A DNA stretch of 64,000 bases from contig JAGHZY010000013.1 of the NCBI GenBank assembly GCA_017745175.1, positions 1-64,000 on the forward strand. Reading direction: 5' to 3'. Positions 1-8,643 of this stretch are shown piece after piece. The translations under genes were made by a program, and so were the position numbers. The notes under the pieces were generated by a model. That model was not told the origin of the DNA and made no database searches. It saw only the letters and a program-made list of their open reading frames with translations. Within the stretch, counting starts at the first letter, position 1. Each line of letters starts with the position of its first letter. The stretch is from Sphingopyxis sp. (GTDB taxonomy: Bacteria; Pseudomonadota; Alphaproteobacteria; Sphingomonadales; Sphingomonadaceae).

Positions 1-817
1 CCCCTGCACCGAGCTGCGGCGCGCCGGCGACGAGGCCCGAGGCGATGCCCGGGCCGAAAATGCCGAGCCCGAGCAGCGCCAGCGCCGCGAGCGCGAGCGC
101 CATCGCCTGCTCGACATCGAGGTCGCCCGCCGCCGCCCCGCCAAGCATCTCCGAAAAGAGTCCCGAGCCGATGCCGACGATGACACCGAGCACCATCACC
201 TTGATGCCCGAGGTGACGATGCTGCCGAGCACCCGCTCGGCGAGAAAGGCGGTGCGGCCCCAGAGTGCGAAGGGCACGAGCGTGAAGCCCGCGAGGCTCA
301 CCAGCTTGAATTCGATGATCGTGATGAAGAGCTGCACCGCGAGGATGAAGAAGGCGAGGATGATGATCACCCAGGCGATCAGCAGCACGACGATCTGGAG
401 GAAATTGGTGAAGAAGCCGACCGGGCCGACGAGAGTCTCGATCTGCTCGATGAGCGGATGCGCGGCCTCGAACCCCGCGCCGGCAAGCCGCCCCGGCCGG
501 AGCAGGTCGTCGGCGCTGATGCCGCCGCCGCCTGCGGTCAGCCCGAGCCCGGCGAAGGAGCGGAAGATGATGTCGGCGAGCGCGGAAAAATTGCCGATGA
601 TGAACGCAAAAACACCGACATAGAGGATTTTCTTCAGAAGCTTTGCGATCACGTCATTCTCGCCGCCCATCGCCCAGAACAGGCCGGCGAGCGTGATGTC
701 GATCCCGATGAGGATGGAGGTCAGGAAGGCGATGTCGCCGCCAAGCAGCCCGAAGCCGCTGTCGATGTAGCGGATGAAGACATCCATGAAGCGGTCGATG
801 ATGTTGAGTTCATCCAT
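1..817 (-). CDS. trbL: TrbL, conjugal transfer membrane protein (3' end outside window)
   Basis: Inner-membrane channel component of a Trb-type (P-type) type IV secretion system, equivalent to VirB6. The visible 272 residues begin MDELNIIDRFMDVFIRYIDS and hold several hydrophobic segments, including IVVLLIAWVIIILAFFILAV and the conserved block TLVPFALWGRTAFLAERVLG that is typical of TrbL. The gene runs off the left edge, so its C-terminal part is missing here. It is the last visible gene of the trb operon and follows trbJ after a 173-bp gap, which is unusually long for this operon. A TrbK gene is often found in that position, but none is seen here. Membrane topology and neighbours make the call safe. 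Confidence 0.93.
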   Translation of the reverse strand, partial: MDELNIIDRFMDVFIRYIDSGFGLLGGDIAFLTSILIGIDITLAGLFWAMGGENDVIAKLLKKILYVGVFAFIIGNFSALADIIFRSFAGLGLTAGGGGISADDLLRPGRLAGAGFEAAHPLIEQIETLVGPVGFFTNFLQIVVLLIAWVIIILAFFILAVQLFITIIEFKLVSLAGFTLVPFALWGRTAFLAERVLGSIVTSGIKVMVLGVIVGIGSGLFSEMLGGAAAGDLDVEQAMALALAALALLGLGIFGPGIASGLVAGAPQLGAG

Positions 818-880
818 GGGGCAGCACTCGGTTCGAAAGGTGGATCGGCGAAAAGCGGCACGCGGCAAAAACGGGACGCC

Positions 881-934
881 AAAAAAAAGAGGCAAATTCC
901 GCGGGGCCCCGAGGGAGCGGGCGGGACCCCGCGG
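881..934 (-). terminator. Hairpin plus T8 tract between trbJ and trbL
   Basis: Read on the minus strand, an 8-bp GC stem (CCGCGGGG at 934-927 pairing with CCCCGCGG at 906-899) is followed about ten bases later by a run of eight T (888-881). This resembles an intrinsic terminator or attenuator inside the trb operon, upstream of trbL. The long loop and the distance between stem and T tract make full termination uncertain. Confidence 0.4.
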
Positions 935-990
935 CGAACGGCGCACGCGAGAGAGGCAAACGCGCGCCGTCCGTGTCGCAAGCCAAGATC

Positions 991-1755
991 TCAGCGCGGC
1001 GGTGTGTAAGCCTTGCCGTCGCCGAGGAAGCGCCGCGTCGCTTCGCGCGATTCGGCTTCGATCTGCGCGGCGCGGGCGCGCTCGAGGCTCGCGGCGCGAT
1101 ATTCGGCGGCCATCATCGACTGGAGCTGAAGCTGCTGCTTCGCGGCGAGCGCGAGCAACTGGTTCGTCGCCTGCTGCGCCTGGAGGCTGCCCTCGGCACC
1201 GGTCGCGCGCGCCGACAGCCCGGCGAGCAGCCGCGCGTCATCCTCGAGATTGGCGGCGATGCTCGACTGGACCGCCATCGACTGGCGAAAGCTCGCCATC
1301 GCCGCCTCGAGCCGCGCCCTGGCTTGCCCGACCCGGCCCCCGCGGTCGGCCGCCGCAAAATCGCGCGGGAAGAGCGCGGCGAACCGCGCCTCCATTTCGT
1401 CCACGCCGAAGCCGATGCCGTCGCCTTTCTTCATCAGCGCCTCGACCTCTTGCAAATTAGCCCGGAGCGTCTCGAGTTCGGGAAAGTCGAACCGCTGCAG
1501 ATTCCGCTCCATCGCCATCAGCATCTGCGCTTCATTCTGGAGCGACTGGACCTGCTGGTTGATCTGCTGGAGGGTGCGCGCCGCGGTCAGCAGATTCTGC
1601 GAATAATTGGCGCTGTCGAACACCGGCACCGCGGCAGCCGGCACCGCCGGCAAGGCGGTACTCGCCGCGGCAAGGCCGATCGCGAGCGCGAGGCGGAACC
1701 GCGTCGCCACAATCTTCGCCTTCGTCTTTATCTTCGCCTTCGTCTTCGTCATCAT
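991..1755 (-). CDS. trbJ: TrbJ, conjugal transfer mating-pair formation protein
   Basis: Periplasmic TrbJ/VirB5-like protein of the mating-pair complex, 254 aa. A lysine-rich start (MMTKTKAKIK) and a hydrophobic stretch ending AVPAAAVP form a Sec signal peptide. The rest is mostly helical and Gln-rich with coiled-coil character (LQQINQQVQSLQNEAQMLMA), as is usual for the family. The start codon overlaps the trbE stop (ATGA), with an AGGAGAAGG ribosome site inside trbE. The C-terminus ends RRFLGDGKAYTPPR. Almost the same tail ends the EexN lipoprotein at 33767-34018, which is unexpected and discussed in the findings. The family call rests on sequence character and operon position. Confidence 0.92.
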   Translation of the reverse strand: MMTKTKAKIKTKAKIVATRFRLALAIGLAAASTALPAVPAAAVPVFDSANYSQNLLTAARTLQQINQQVQSLQNEAQMLMAMERNLQRFDFPELETLRANLQEVEALMKKGDGIGFGVDEMEARFAALFPRDFAAADRGGRVGQARARLEAAMASFRQSMAVQSSIAANLEDDARLLAGLSARATGAEGSLQAQQATNQLLALAAKQQLQLQSMMAAEYRAASLERARAAQIEAESREATRRFLGDGKAYTPPR

Positions 1756-4211
1756 CCTTCTCCTTCTTGGGGGGTGTCAGAAACCGGAAAGGCGGCGAGG
1801 AGGTCGGCGGCCCAGTCGAGCCCCGACGCCGCGAGGAAGGCGCGCGCGAAATCGCCGGCGCCCTCACCGACATCGCCGCGCGCGAGCAGCGCATCGATGC
1901 GCGCCTGCGTGGCGGCGCCCGACGCGCCGCAAAGCGCGAGCGCGACGGGGCCGAGCCCGAGTTCGAAGAGGCGGTTGCCGCGCGCCGACTGGAGATAATA
2001 ATGCCGCTTGGGGGTCGCGCGCGCGACGATCTCGATCTGCGCCACGTTCAGGCCGAAGGCGGCATAAGCCGTTTCGCTCTGCGGTTCGACCGCGCGGTCG
2101 TTGGGAAGCAGGATGCGCTGCGGGCAGCTTTCGATGATCGCGGGCGCGATGCTGCTCGATGCGATATCGGCGAGGCTCTGCGTCGCGAAGATCACCGCGA
2201 CATTGCGCTTCCTCAGGACCTTCAGCCATTCGCGGATGCGCGCCGCGAACAGGGGGTTGTCGAGGAACCCCCATGCCTCGTCGAGGATGAGCAGGGTCGG
2301 GCGCCCGTCGAAGCGCGCGTCGAGCCGGTGAAAGAGATAGGCGAGCACGGGCTCGACGAGCCCCGCCTGCCCCATCAGCGCCTCGGTCTCGAAACATTCG
2401 ATATCGCCAAGCGAAAGCCCGTCCTCGGCGGCGTCGAGCAGGCGGCCGTGCGGGCCTTCCAGGGTGTAGGCGAGCAAGGCGGTCTTGAGCGCGTTCGACT
2501 GGAGGAGCAGCGAAAGGCCGGTGAGCGTGCGCTCAGACGCCGGGGCGCTCGCAAGACTCCCGAGCGCCGACCAGATCATATCCTTGACCTCTGGGGTGAC
2601 CGCGACCTTCTCGTGCGCGAGAAGCCCGGCGATCCAGTCCGCCGCCCAGGCCCGCTCGGCCGGATCGTCGATGCGGCGCAGCGGCTGGAAAGCGAGCGCG
2701 CCGTCGCCAAGCCCGAGCGGATGATGCCTTCCACCACAAGCGAGCACCGCAGCGCGCGCCGACCAGCCCTTGTCGAAGATGTAGATTTGGGCGCCTTCAT
2801 AGCGGCGAAACTGCATCGCGATGAGCGCGAGCAGGACCGATTTGCCCGCCCCGGTCGGCCCCGCGATCATCATATGGCCGACGTCGCCGACATGGGTCGA
2901 AAGGCGAAAGGGGGTCGAGCCGCTCGTCTCGGCATGGAGCAGCGGCGGACCGCCGAGATGCTCGTTGCGTGCGGGCCCCGCCCACACAGACGAGAGCGGG
3001 ACGAGATGCGCGAGATTGAGGCTGTGGACGAGCGGCTGGCGGACATTGGCATAGAGATGCCCGGGCAAGCTCGAGAGCCAGGCTTCGACCGCGTTGACGC
3101 TCTCGCGAATGGCGGTGAAGCCGAGCCCGTGGATCACGCGCTCGGCGATGCGCAATTTCTCCTCGCAGCGCGCGCGGTCGGGATCGGACACGGTCACCGT
3201 CGCGGTGAAATAGCCGAAGGAAACATGATCGGCGCCGAGCGCCTGGAGCGCGGCATCGGCGTCGGCGACCTTGTTGTCGGCGTCGCTGTCGAGCAATTGC
3301 GCTGGCTGATTGTACATGACCTCGCGCAGCAGCGCAGTCACCGACTTTCGTTTGTTGAACCATTGGCGGCGGAGCTTCGTGAGCGCCGATGTCGCTTCGG
3401 TCTTGTCGAGCGCGATGAAGCGGCTTGCCCAGCGATAGGCGAAATCCTGCCGGTTGAGCGCGTCGAGGATGCCGGGGCGGCTGAGCGAGGGAAAGCCGAG
3501 GATCGTCAATGTGCGCAGATGCTCGTCGCCGAGCATCGGCTCGAGCCCGCCGACAAGCGGCGTGTCCGCCATTATGCCATCGAGATAGACCGGCGTATCG
3601 GGCACGCGAAGCGCATGACGCTTCGTCGAGACCGTCCGGTGGAGAAAGCTCAGCGTCTCGCGGTCGTCGAGCGCGCGAACCTCGGGCATGAAGGCCGCGA
3701 GCAGATCGGCCGCGCGGTCGGTCTCGGCCACGAAAGCCGCGAGCGCGGCGCGCCAGTCGCGCGTGCCCTCTATGGCCTCGGGCCGCTCGACGAGCGCCCG
3801 CCCCGCGCGGTCGGACTGGTCGGCGGGCGGCATCCAGACGAAGGTCAGGTGAAAGCGGCTCTCGAAATGCGCCGCCTCGCTGCCCTCGAAGGCCGCGCGG
3901 CGCTCCTCGTCGACGAGCCAGGAGGCCGCATCGGGAAAGCGCGAGGCGGGATAGCCGGGCGCAGGGGTGCGTGCCGCCTCGAAGAAGAGCGCCCAGCCCG
4001 AACCGAAGCGGCGCAGCATATTGTTCGCGCGCGCCGCGGCGCCGACGAGTTCGGCCTCGGTTGCGCTGTCGAGGTCGGGGCCGCGGAAGGCGAAGCTGCG
4101 CTGGAAGCTCCCGTCCTTGTTGAGGACGACGCCCGGCGCGACGAGCGCCGCCCAGGGAAGATGATCGGCGAGCCGGTCGGCGCGGCGCTTATATTCGGCG
4201 AGATTCAGCAT
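1752..4211 (-). CDS. trbE: TrbE, VirB4-family conjugal transfer ATPase
   Basis: Cytoplasmic ATPase that powers pilus assembly and substrate transfer in the Trb secretion system, 819 aa. It carries Walker A GPTGAGKS near residue 447 and Walker B LLILDEAWGF near residue 640. The N-terminal part has the CagE/TrbE/VirB pattern (KRHALRVPDTPVYLDGIM region). An ATG seven codons further upstream exists, but 4211 is chosen because it has a clear GAAGGA site at good spacing and gives the family-typical start MLNLAEYKRRADRLADHLPW. It follows trbD after ten bases and overlaps trbJ by four bases, consistent with translational coupling. Confidence 0.96.
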   Translation of the reverse strand: MLNLAEYKRRADRLADHLPWAALVAPGVVLNKDGSFQRSFAFRGPDLDSATEAELVGAAARANNMLRRFGSGWALFFEAARTPAPGYPASRFPDAASWLVDEERRAAFEGSEAAHFESRFHLTFVWMPPADQSDRAGRALVERPEAIEGTRDWRAALAAFVAETDRAADLLAAFMPEVRALDDRETLSFLHRTVSTKRHALRVPDTPVYLDGIMADTPLVGGLEPMLGDEHLRTLTILGFPSLSRPGILDALNRQDFAYRWASRFIALDKTEATSALTKLRRQWFNKRKSVTALLREVMYNQPAQLLDSDADNKVADADAALQALGADHVSFGYFTATVTVSDPDRARCEEKLRIAERVIHGLGFTAIRESVNAVEAWLSSLPGHLYANVRQPLVHSLNLAHLVPLSSVWAGPARNEHLGGPPLLHAETSGSTPFRLSTHVGDVGHMMIAGPTGAGKSVLLALIAMQFRRYEGAQIYIFDKGWSARAAVLACGGRHHPLGLGDGALAFQPLRRIDDPAERAWAADWIAGLLAHEKVAVTPEVKDMIWSALGSLASAPASERTLTGLSLLLQSNALKTALLAYTLEGPHGRLLDAAEDGLSLGDIECFETEALMGQAGLVEPVLAYLFHRLDARFDGRPTLLILDEAWGFLDNPLFAARIREWLKVLRKRNVAVIFATQSLADIASSSIAPAIIESCPQRILLPNDRAVEPQSETAYAAFGLNVAQIEIVARATPKRHYYLQSARGNRLFELGLGPVALALCGASGAATQARIDALLARGDVGEGAGDFARAFLAASGLDWAADLLAAFPVSDTPQEGEG

Positions 4212-4221
4212 GGCACATCCT

Positions 4222-4485
4222 TCAGCATCCAAGCTCGCCGCGCTGCCTCAAATGGCGCGCGAGCACCGCCGCGAAATCGGGATCGCGCTTTGCCGCGAAG
4301 ACGAGGCCCGTGTGGCCGAGCGCCCAGAGCAGGAGCCCGGCGATCCAGAGCTGGAGCCCGAGCCCCATCGCGGCGGCGAGCGTGCCATTGACGATCGCGA
4401 GACCGCGCGGGGCGCCGCCGAGCAGGATCGGCTCGACGAGCGCGCGGTGAACGGGCACCTCAAAGCCTTCGATCCGCGGCGTCAT
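4222..4485 (-). CDS. trbD: TrbD, small inner-membrane conjugation protein
   Basis: TrbD/VirB3-like inner-membrane protein that works with TrbE, 87 aa. It starts MTPRIEGFEVPVHRALVEPI, a strongly conserved TrbD opening, and has one long or two closely spaced membrane segments (LAAAMGLGLQLWIAGLLLWA). Length agrees with the family. Its ATG overlaps the trbC stop codon (ATGA), so translation is probably coupled. An open frame continues far upstream in the same phase, but only this part makes sense as TrbD because trbC and trbB occupy the upstream DNA. Confidence 0.93.
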   Translation of the reverse strand: MTPRIEGFEVPVHRALVEPILLGGAPRGLAIVNGTLAAAMGLGLQLWIAGLLLWALGHTGLVFAAKRDPDFAAVLARHLRQRGELGC

Positions 4486-4844
4486 GCGACGAGCGCCCCG
4501 CCGCCGAAACTGAAGAAGGAGAGGAAGAAACTCGAGGCGGCAAAGGCGATCGAGAGGCCGAAGACGATCTGGATCAGCCGCCGGAAGCCGCCCGCGGTCT
4601 CGCCGAAGGCGAGCGTCAGCCCCGTGGTGATGATGATGATCACCGCGACGATCTTGGCGACCGGGCCCTGCACAGACTCGAGCACCTGCTGGAGCGGCTC
4701 CTCCCACGGCATGCCCGACCCCGCCGCGAGCGCCGACGCGGCAAAGCAGATCGCGGCGGACAGGCCGAGCGCGAGGCGCAATTCGCCGCGCGCAAAACGC
4801 CGTTCGCTGGCGGCGGAACACAAAGATGGACGACCGGATGACAT
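4482..4844 (-). CDS. trbC: TrbC, VirB2-type pilin precursor
   Basis: Major conjugative pilin precursor, 120 aa. A long basic N-terminus (through RRFARGELRL) leads into a hydrophobic signal segment with a likely cleavage after ALAAG. Two hydrophobic helices follow (KIVAVIIIITTGLTLAFGE and IVFGLSIAFAASSFFLSFF), the normal layout for TrbC/VirB2. TraF, encoded at 40057-40650, belongs to the peptidase family that matures and circularises such pilins. An AAGGAGA ribosome site lies just upstream of the ATG. It sits between trbB (12-base gap) and trbD (4-base overlap). Confidence 0.93.
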   Translation of the reverse strand: MSSGRPSLCSAASERRFARGELRLALGLSAAICFAASALAAGSGMPWEEPLQQVLESVQGPVAKIVAVIIIITTGLTLAFGETAGGFRRLIQIVFGLSIAFAASSFFLSFFSFGGGALVA

Positions 4845-4856
4845 GGTTCTTCTCCT

Positions 4857-5987
4857 TCAGGCAGGATCGATCGGATGGATGGGAAGGTCGGCGAGCGCAT
4901 AGCTGCCGTCCGCTGCGACGCCCTCGACGCGCGCGACCGCGGCGATGCGGCGCGCGAGGCCGCGCCCGGCGATGAAGACGATGATGTCGATCGCCTCGGC
5001 GATCAGCCGCCGCGGCACGGTGACGACGCTCTCCTCGACGAGCTGCTCGACGCGGGTGAGCGCGGCGGGCGCGCTGTTCGCATGGATCGTCGCGATCCCG
5101 CCGGGGTGGCCGGTGTTCCATGCTTTCAGCATGTCGAGCGCCTCGGGTCCGCGCACCTCGCCGACGATGATGCGGTCGGGGCGGAGGCGAAGCGTCGAGC
5201 GCACGAGATCGGCCATCGACACAAATCCGGCGCGGGTACGCAATTCTACCCGATCCGGCGCGGGGCATTGCAGCTCGCGCGTGTCCTCGATCAGGACCAC
5301 CCGCTCGTCGAGCGATGCCATTTCGGCGAGCAGCGCATTGGCGAGCGTCGTCTTGCCCGACGAGGTGCCGCCCGCGACGAGAATGTTGCGCCGCTCGGCG
5401 ACCGCCAACGCCAGCACCCTCCCGCATTCGGCGCTGCAGATGCCCGCTGCGACATAGTCCGCGAGCGTGAAGACCCGCGCCGCGGGCTTGCGGATCGCGA
5501 AGCAAGGCGCGGTCGCGACCGGCGGCAGCAGTCCCTCGAAGCGCTCGCCCGCGCCCTGCCCGTGCGGCGGCAATTCGGCCGAGACGATCGGTGCCAAGCC
5601 ATGCACCTCGGTCCGTGCGTGGCTCGCGACGAGGCGGACGATGCGCTCGACCTGTGCCGCCGCAAGCCGCTCGCCGGTATCGACGCGGCCTCGCCCGAGA
5701 ATATCGAGCCGCAGCGCCCCGTCGGGATTGACCATCACCTCGATGACCGAAGGATCGGCGAGCGCGCGCTCGATCGCGGCCCCCATCGCCGAGCGCAGCA
5801 TCGCGCGGCGGCGGTATTCGCTTTCGCTCGCGCCCGAACTCGCCCCCGAACACGCCCCCGGACGTGCATCCGAATGCGCGGCCGGGCTCGACTCCGCACC
5901 CGGGCTTCGAGCCGCGCCCGCGGCGACACGCGCATCGGCATCAGGCCGGGCACCGCTGCCCGCGCCGCCAGAAACCGGCGCGCTCAT
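4857..5987 (-). CDS. trbB: TrbB, VirB11-family traffic ATPase
   Basis: Hexameric cytoplasmic ATPase of the conjugation apparatus, 376 aa. Visible motifs are Walker A GGTSSGKTT near residue 200, an Asp box (VVLIEDTRELQCP), Walker B (DRIIVGEVRGPEALDML) and a His box (GHPGGIATIHANS). About 55 residues at the N-terminus are Ala/Gly/Ser-rich and low in complexity, and are not part of the conserved domain. An internal start nearer MLRSAMGAAIERALADPSVI cannot be excluded. The first ATG overlaps the stop of the upstream CopG-like gene, which favours the longer form. Confidence 0.95.
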   Translation of the reverse strand: MSAPVSGGAGSGARPDADARVAAGAARSPGAESSPAAHSDARPGACSGASSGASESEYRRRAMLRSAMGAAIERALADPSVIEVMVNPDGALRLDILGRGRVDTGERLAAAQVERIVRLVASHARTEVHGLAPIVSAELPPHGQGAGERFEGLLPPVATAPCFAIRKPAARVFTLADYVAAGICSAECGRVLALAVAERRNILVAGGTSSGKTTLANALLAEMASLDERVVLIEDTRELQCPAPDRVELRTRAGFVSMADLVRSTLRLRPDRIIVGEVRGPEALDMLKAWNTGHPGGIATIHANSAPAALTRVEQLVEESVVTVPRRLIAEAIDIIVFIAGRGLARRIAAVARVEGVAADGSYALADLPIHPIDPA

Positions 5988-6451
5988 GGCGCTATCTCGA
6001 CCCCGAAGCTGCCCGCACCGCGCGCAAAAGCTTCGGCGACCTTCATCGTAAAGGCATCAAAACGCGCGCGGCCTTCGGCGCGCGCGGCGGCATCGCCCTC
6101 CGCGGCAGGCGGCACCGCGGCGAGCATGTAGCGGACGAAGAGCGCGAGCACCTCGATGCCGATCTGGCTGTTGCGCTCGATCCGCGCCTGCTGGCGCGAC
6201 ATCCGGTCGAGCCGCGGCGCGAAACGCGCATCGAGGTCGCTTACCGCCTCGCGGTCGAACCAGGCGGCAAGCGCTTCGGCGAGGATCGACGATTTGGTGA
6301 CGCCGGGCCGGCGCGCGAGCGCTTCGAGCTTCTCGCTGAGATCGGCGGGCAGGAAAAGCTGGTGGCGGACCGCCCCGCTCCGCAGCGCCGAACGCGAGGC
6401 GGGGCGCGGGGCGAGGCGCGTGCCCGGCTGCGCGGTCGCACCGCCGCTCAC
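5984..6451 (-). CDS. CopG-type ribbon-helix-helix protein of the transfer region
   Basis: 155-aa protein between traG and trbB. Residues 29-68 (RHQLFLPADLSEKLEALARR then PGVTKSSILAEALAAWF) have the beta-alpha-alpha pattern of ribbon-helix-helix DNA-binding proteins. The rest is helical and unrecognised. Genes of this kind commonly stand before trbB in alphaproteobacterial conjugative elements and are annotated as CopG family. A role in regulating transfer or assisting the relaxosome is inferred. The start is taken as GTG at 6451 because it overlaps the traG stop (GTGA), while the upstream open frame lies inside traG. It overlaps trbB by four bases. Confidence 0.82.
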   Translation of the reverse strand: MSGGATAQPGTRLAPRPASRSALRSGAVRHQLFLPADLSEKLEALARRPGVTKSSILAEALAAWFDREAVSDLDARFAPRLDRMSRQQARIERNSQIGIEVLALFVRYMLAAVPPAAEGDAAARAEGRARFDAFTMKVAEAFARGAGSFGVEIAP

Positions 6452-8481
6452 AGCCCGAGATCCAATTGGCTGCCGCTGCGGTGCAGCGCCTCGTCGATCG
6501 CATGGCCCGCGAGCACCGGCGCCAAGGGCCGCGCGGCATCGATCAGCCTTTTGTCGGCGGCGGGGTCGACATCCTCGTCGAGCCCGAGCGGGTCGCTTGC
6601 ATGAGTTGCCACCGGCTCGGCGCACGCGGCACCCGGAAGCTCGGGTTCGCGCGCCTGCTGAACGCCGCCGCCCGTCGCCTCCCCCTCCTCCGCCTCGCCC
6701 TCGCCGAGCCGCGGATCGACGGGCGCGGGCACATCCTGCCAGTCATGCTCCTGCGCCGGCGGGCAGTCGGCGAAACCGCCTTCGAGGAGCGCGGGCGCGG
6801 CATCGAGCCGGGTCTTGAAATTGCCGTCCTCATAATAGCGAAGCTTCTTCGCCCGGATCGGCGCGAGCCCCGAGACGAGCACGAGCTCCTCGTCGGCGGG
6901 AAGCTGCATCACCTCGCCCGGCGTCAGCAGCGCGCGCGCCGTCTCCTGCCGGCTGACCATGACATGCGCGAGCCAGGGCGCGAGGCGGTGGCCGGCATAG
7001 TTGCGCATCGCGCGCTGTTCGGTCGCAGTCCCCAAAGCGTCGGAAATGCGCTTCGCGGTGCGCTCGTCGTTGGTCGCAAAGGCGATACGGACATGGCAAT
7101 TGTCGAGGATGGCGTTGTTCTCGCCATAGGCCTTCGAAATCTGGTTCAGCGACTGGGCGATGAGGAAGGCGCGGATGCCGTAACCCGCCATGAAGGCGAG
7201 CGCGGTCTCGAAGAAATCGAGCCGCCCCAGCGCCGGAAACTCGTCGAGCATCAGCAGCAGTTCGTGGCGGCGGACCGAAGACGCCCGGTCGTCGAGCTTC
7301 TCGGTGAGCCTCCGTCCGATCTGGTTGAGGATCAGGCGAACGAGCGGTTTGGTCCGCGAGATGTCCGACGGCGGGATAACGAGATAGAGCGAACAGGGCC
7401 GCGCAGCGGAAACGAGGTCGCAAATCCTCCAGTCGCACCCCGACGTCACTGCGGCGACGGTCGGATCGCGGTAGAGCCCCAAGAACGACATCGCGGTCGA
7501 GAGCACCCCCGAACGCTCATTCTCGCTCTTGTTCAAAAGCTCGCGCGCCGCCGACGCCACCACCGGATGCACCAGCGGCGCCTCGTCGGTGCCGAGATGG
7601 TTGGTGCGCATCATCGCCGCGAGCGTCGAGACGAAGCTGCGCGATGGGTCCGACAGGAAGGTCGCGACGCGCGCGAGCGTCTTCTCCTCCTCGGCATAAA
7701 GAATGTGGAGGATCGCCCCGACGAGCAAGGCGTGGCTCGTCTTCTCCCAGTGATTGCGCTTCTCGAGCGCGCCTTCGGGGTCGACGAGGATGTCGGCGAT
7801 ATTCTGGACGTCGCGCACTTCATGGATGCCGCGGCGCACCTCGAGCAAAGGATTGTAGCGCGCCGAGCGCGCGTCGGTCGGATTGAAATAGAGGCAGTGC
7901 GAGAAACGCGATCGCCAGCCGGCGGTCAGCGCCCAATTCTCGCCCTTGATGTCATGAACCACCGCCGAGCCGGTCCACGACAGCAAGGTCGGCACGACGA
8001 GCCCGACGCCCTTGCCCGAGCGCGTCGGCGCGAAGGCCATGACATGCTCGGGACCGGCGTGACGGAGATAGCGCCCGCGCAGCCGGCCAAGAAAGACGCC
8101 GCCATCGCCGCGCAAACCCGCCGAAGCGATCTCGCGCTCGCGCGCCCAGCGCGCCGAACCATAGGTCGTGACGATCCCGCGCTGCCGCGCGCGCCAGAGC
8201 GAACCGCCGATCGCCGACGCGCAGCCGAGAAAGCCGCTCGCGCCCGCGAGCGCCCCTGCCCGGTCGAAGACGTGCGGCGCATAGGCCTCATAATGATACC
8301 ACCAGCCGAACAGCGCCCACGGCCGATAGACCGGCACGCCCCAGAGGACGAACCAGGGCGCCCCCAGCGCCGCCTGATAGCCGAGCATTGCCGCCGCCCA
8401 CTGCGTCGCCGCCCAGACGCCGAGCATCATGATCGCGAACACGATCAGGATCTGGCCGATGAGCAATCTGGTGGGGGTCAT
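6448..8481 (-). CDS. traG: TraG, VirD4-type coupling protein
   Basis: Type IV coupling protein that links the relaxosome to the secretion channel, 677 aa. The N-terminus has membrane segments (LLIGQILIVFAIMMLGVWAA and a second one about 35 residues on). Walker A (APTRSGKGVG) is near residue 150 and Walker B (LLLMLDEFPALG) near residue 408. The C-terminal tail beyond about residue 600 is acidic and of low complexity. A GGGAGC ribosome site precedes the ATG. It is the first gene of the minus-strand transfer operon and overlaps the CopG-like gene. The defence island begins 162 bases upstream. Confidence 0.96.
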   Translation of the reverse strand: MTPTRLLIGQILIVFAIMMLGVWAATQWAAAMLGYQAALGAPWFVLWGVPVYRPWALFGWWYHYEAYAPHVFDRAGALAGASGFLGCASAIGGSLWRARQRGIVTTYGSARWAREREIASAGLRGDGGVFLGRLRGRYLRHAGPEHVMAFAPTRSGKGVGLVVPTLLSWTGSAVVHDIKGENWALTAGWRSRFSHCLYFNPTDARSARYNPLLEVRRGIHEVRDVQNIADILVDPEGALEKRNHWEKTSHALLVGAILHILYAEEEKTLARVATFLSDPSRSFVSTLAAMMRTNHLGTDEAPLVHPVVASAARELLNKSENERSGVLSTAMSFLGLYRDPTVAAVTSGCDWRICDLVSAARPCSLYLVIPPSDISRTKPLVRLILNQIGRRLTEKLDDRASSVRRHELLLMLDEFPALGRLDFFETALAFMAGYGIRAFLIAQSLNQISKAYGENNAILDNCHVRIAFATNDERTAKRISDALGTATEQRAMRNYAGHRLAPWLAHVMVSRQETARALLTPGEVMQLPADEELVLVSGLAPIRAKKLRYYEDGNFKTRLDAAPALLEGGFADCPPAQEHDWQDVPAPVDPRLGEGEAEEGEATGGGVQQAREPELPGAACAEPVATHASDPLGLDEDVDPAADKRLIDAARPLAPVLAGHAIDEALHRSGSQLDLGL

Positions 8482-8643
8482 GCCGGAGCTCCCGCCCGGG
8501 CGGATGCGCCGCGAGCTTCAAGCCCTCAAATTCTCTGCAAGCGCCGCGATTTTACAGCGCGCGCCCGACGCACGTCGGCACCGCTCCGACGCATGCCGTG
8601 CTCTTCATGGTTTCCGGTCAAGGCCGATACCTCGACCATCGGG

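Noticed and set aside
721..981. Short frame overlapping trbL start, considered as trbK
   Set aside because: No lipobox or TrbK/EexN pattern; it runs into trbL in another frame.
1767..4391. Very long open frame on the plus strand opposite trbE
   Set aside because: Antisense shadow of a GC-rich gene; the sequence is Arg/Glu/Ala-rich without domain, while trbE is unambiguous.
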